A stretch of DNA of 5,008 nt from contig PMMV01000038.1 in NCBI GenBank assembly GCA_003162115.1, positions 2,982-7,989 of the forward strand, given 5' to 3'. Position 1 is the first letter of the stretch. Every line of letters starts with the position of its first letter. Made by a program: the position numbers and the translations under genes. Source of the stretch: Methanobacterium sp. GTDB lineage: Archaea > Methanobacteriota > Methanobacteria > Methanobacteriales > Methanobacteriaceae. Shown in pieces: positions 4,982 to 5,008 of the stretch. The notes beneath the pieces are model-generated. The model was given only the letters and a program-made list of their open reading frames with translations. It did no database searches and was not told where the DNA came from.

Positions 4982-5008
4982 TATTTTATATTTTAAAAAT
5001 TAATTAAT

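Noticed and set aside
1..5008. CRISPR array, tRNA or rRNA genes, insertion sequences
   Set aside because: No regularly spaced repeats, no cloverleaf-like GC-rich segment, and no transposase-like frame were seen on either strand.

Overview
This 5 kb window is AT-rich archaeal DNA, most likely from a Methanobacteriales methanogen (Methanobacterium-like). The evidence is the K/I/N-rich proteins, GGAG-type and GGTGAT-type ribosome binding sites, archaeal TATA boxes in place of -35/-10 promoters, TTG starts, and a stand-alone archaeal THUMP protein. The taxon is inferred from sequence style, not from a database match.

Layout: 1-275 is AT-rich non-coding DNA with a possible oligo-T terminator. The minus strand then carries a small zinc-ribbon protein (276-641), a THUMP-domain RNA-binding protein that seems to lack a canonical start codon (863-1396), a NitT/TauT-type substrate-binding protein with no signal peptide (1521-2420), and a coiled-coil protein (2566-3063). 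A 322-bp intergenic region leads to a plus-strand MalY/PatB-type PLP C-S lyase (3386-4582). This converges on a minus-strand MoaD/ThiS-type sulfur carrier ending in Gly-Gly (4609-4884).

The main discovery is a shared operator-like palindrome, TATAACAATTGTTATA, present three times and each time 66-97 bp upstream of a start codon. The three genes are the binding protein, the C-S lyase and the sulfur carrier. Each copy overlaps a TATA box, which is where an archaeal repressor would act. The lyase and carrier promoters match at 24 of 25 positions across the TATA/operator block. The three genes are not in one operon (they lie on different strands), so this looks like a dispersed local regulon. The gene products suggest sulfur acquisition and transfer: uptake or sensing of a ligand, release of sulfide or homocysteine from an amino acid thioether, and sulfur delivery on a carrier thiocarboxylate. 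The regulator is not in the window, and the pathway is an inference.
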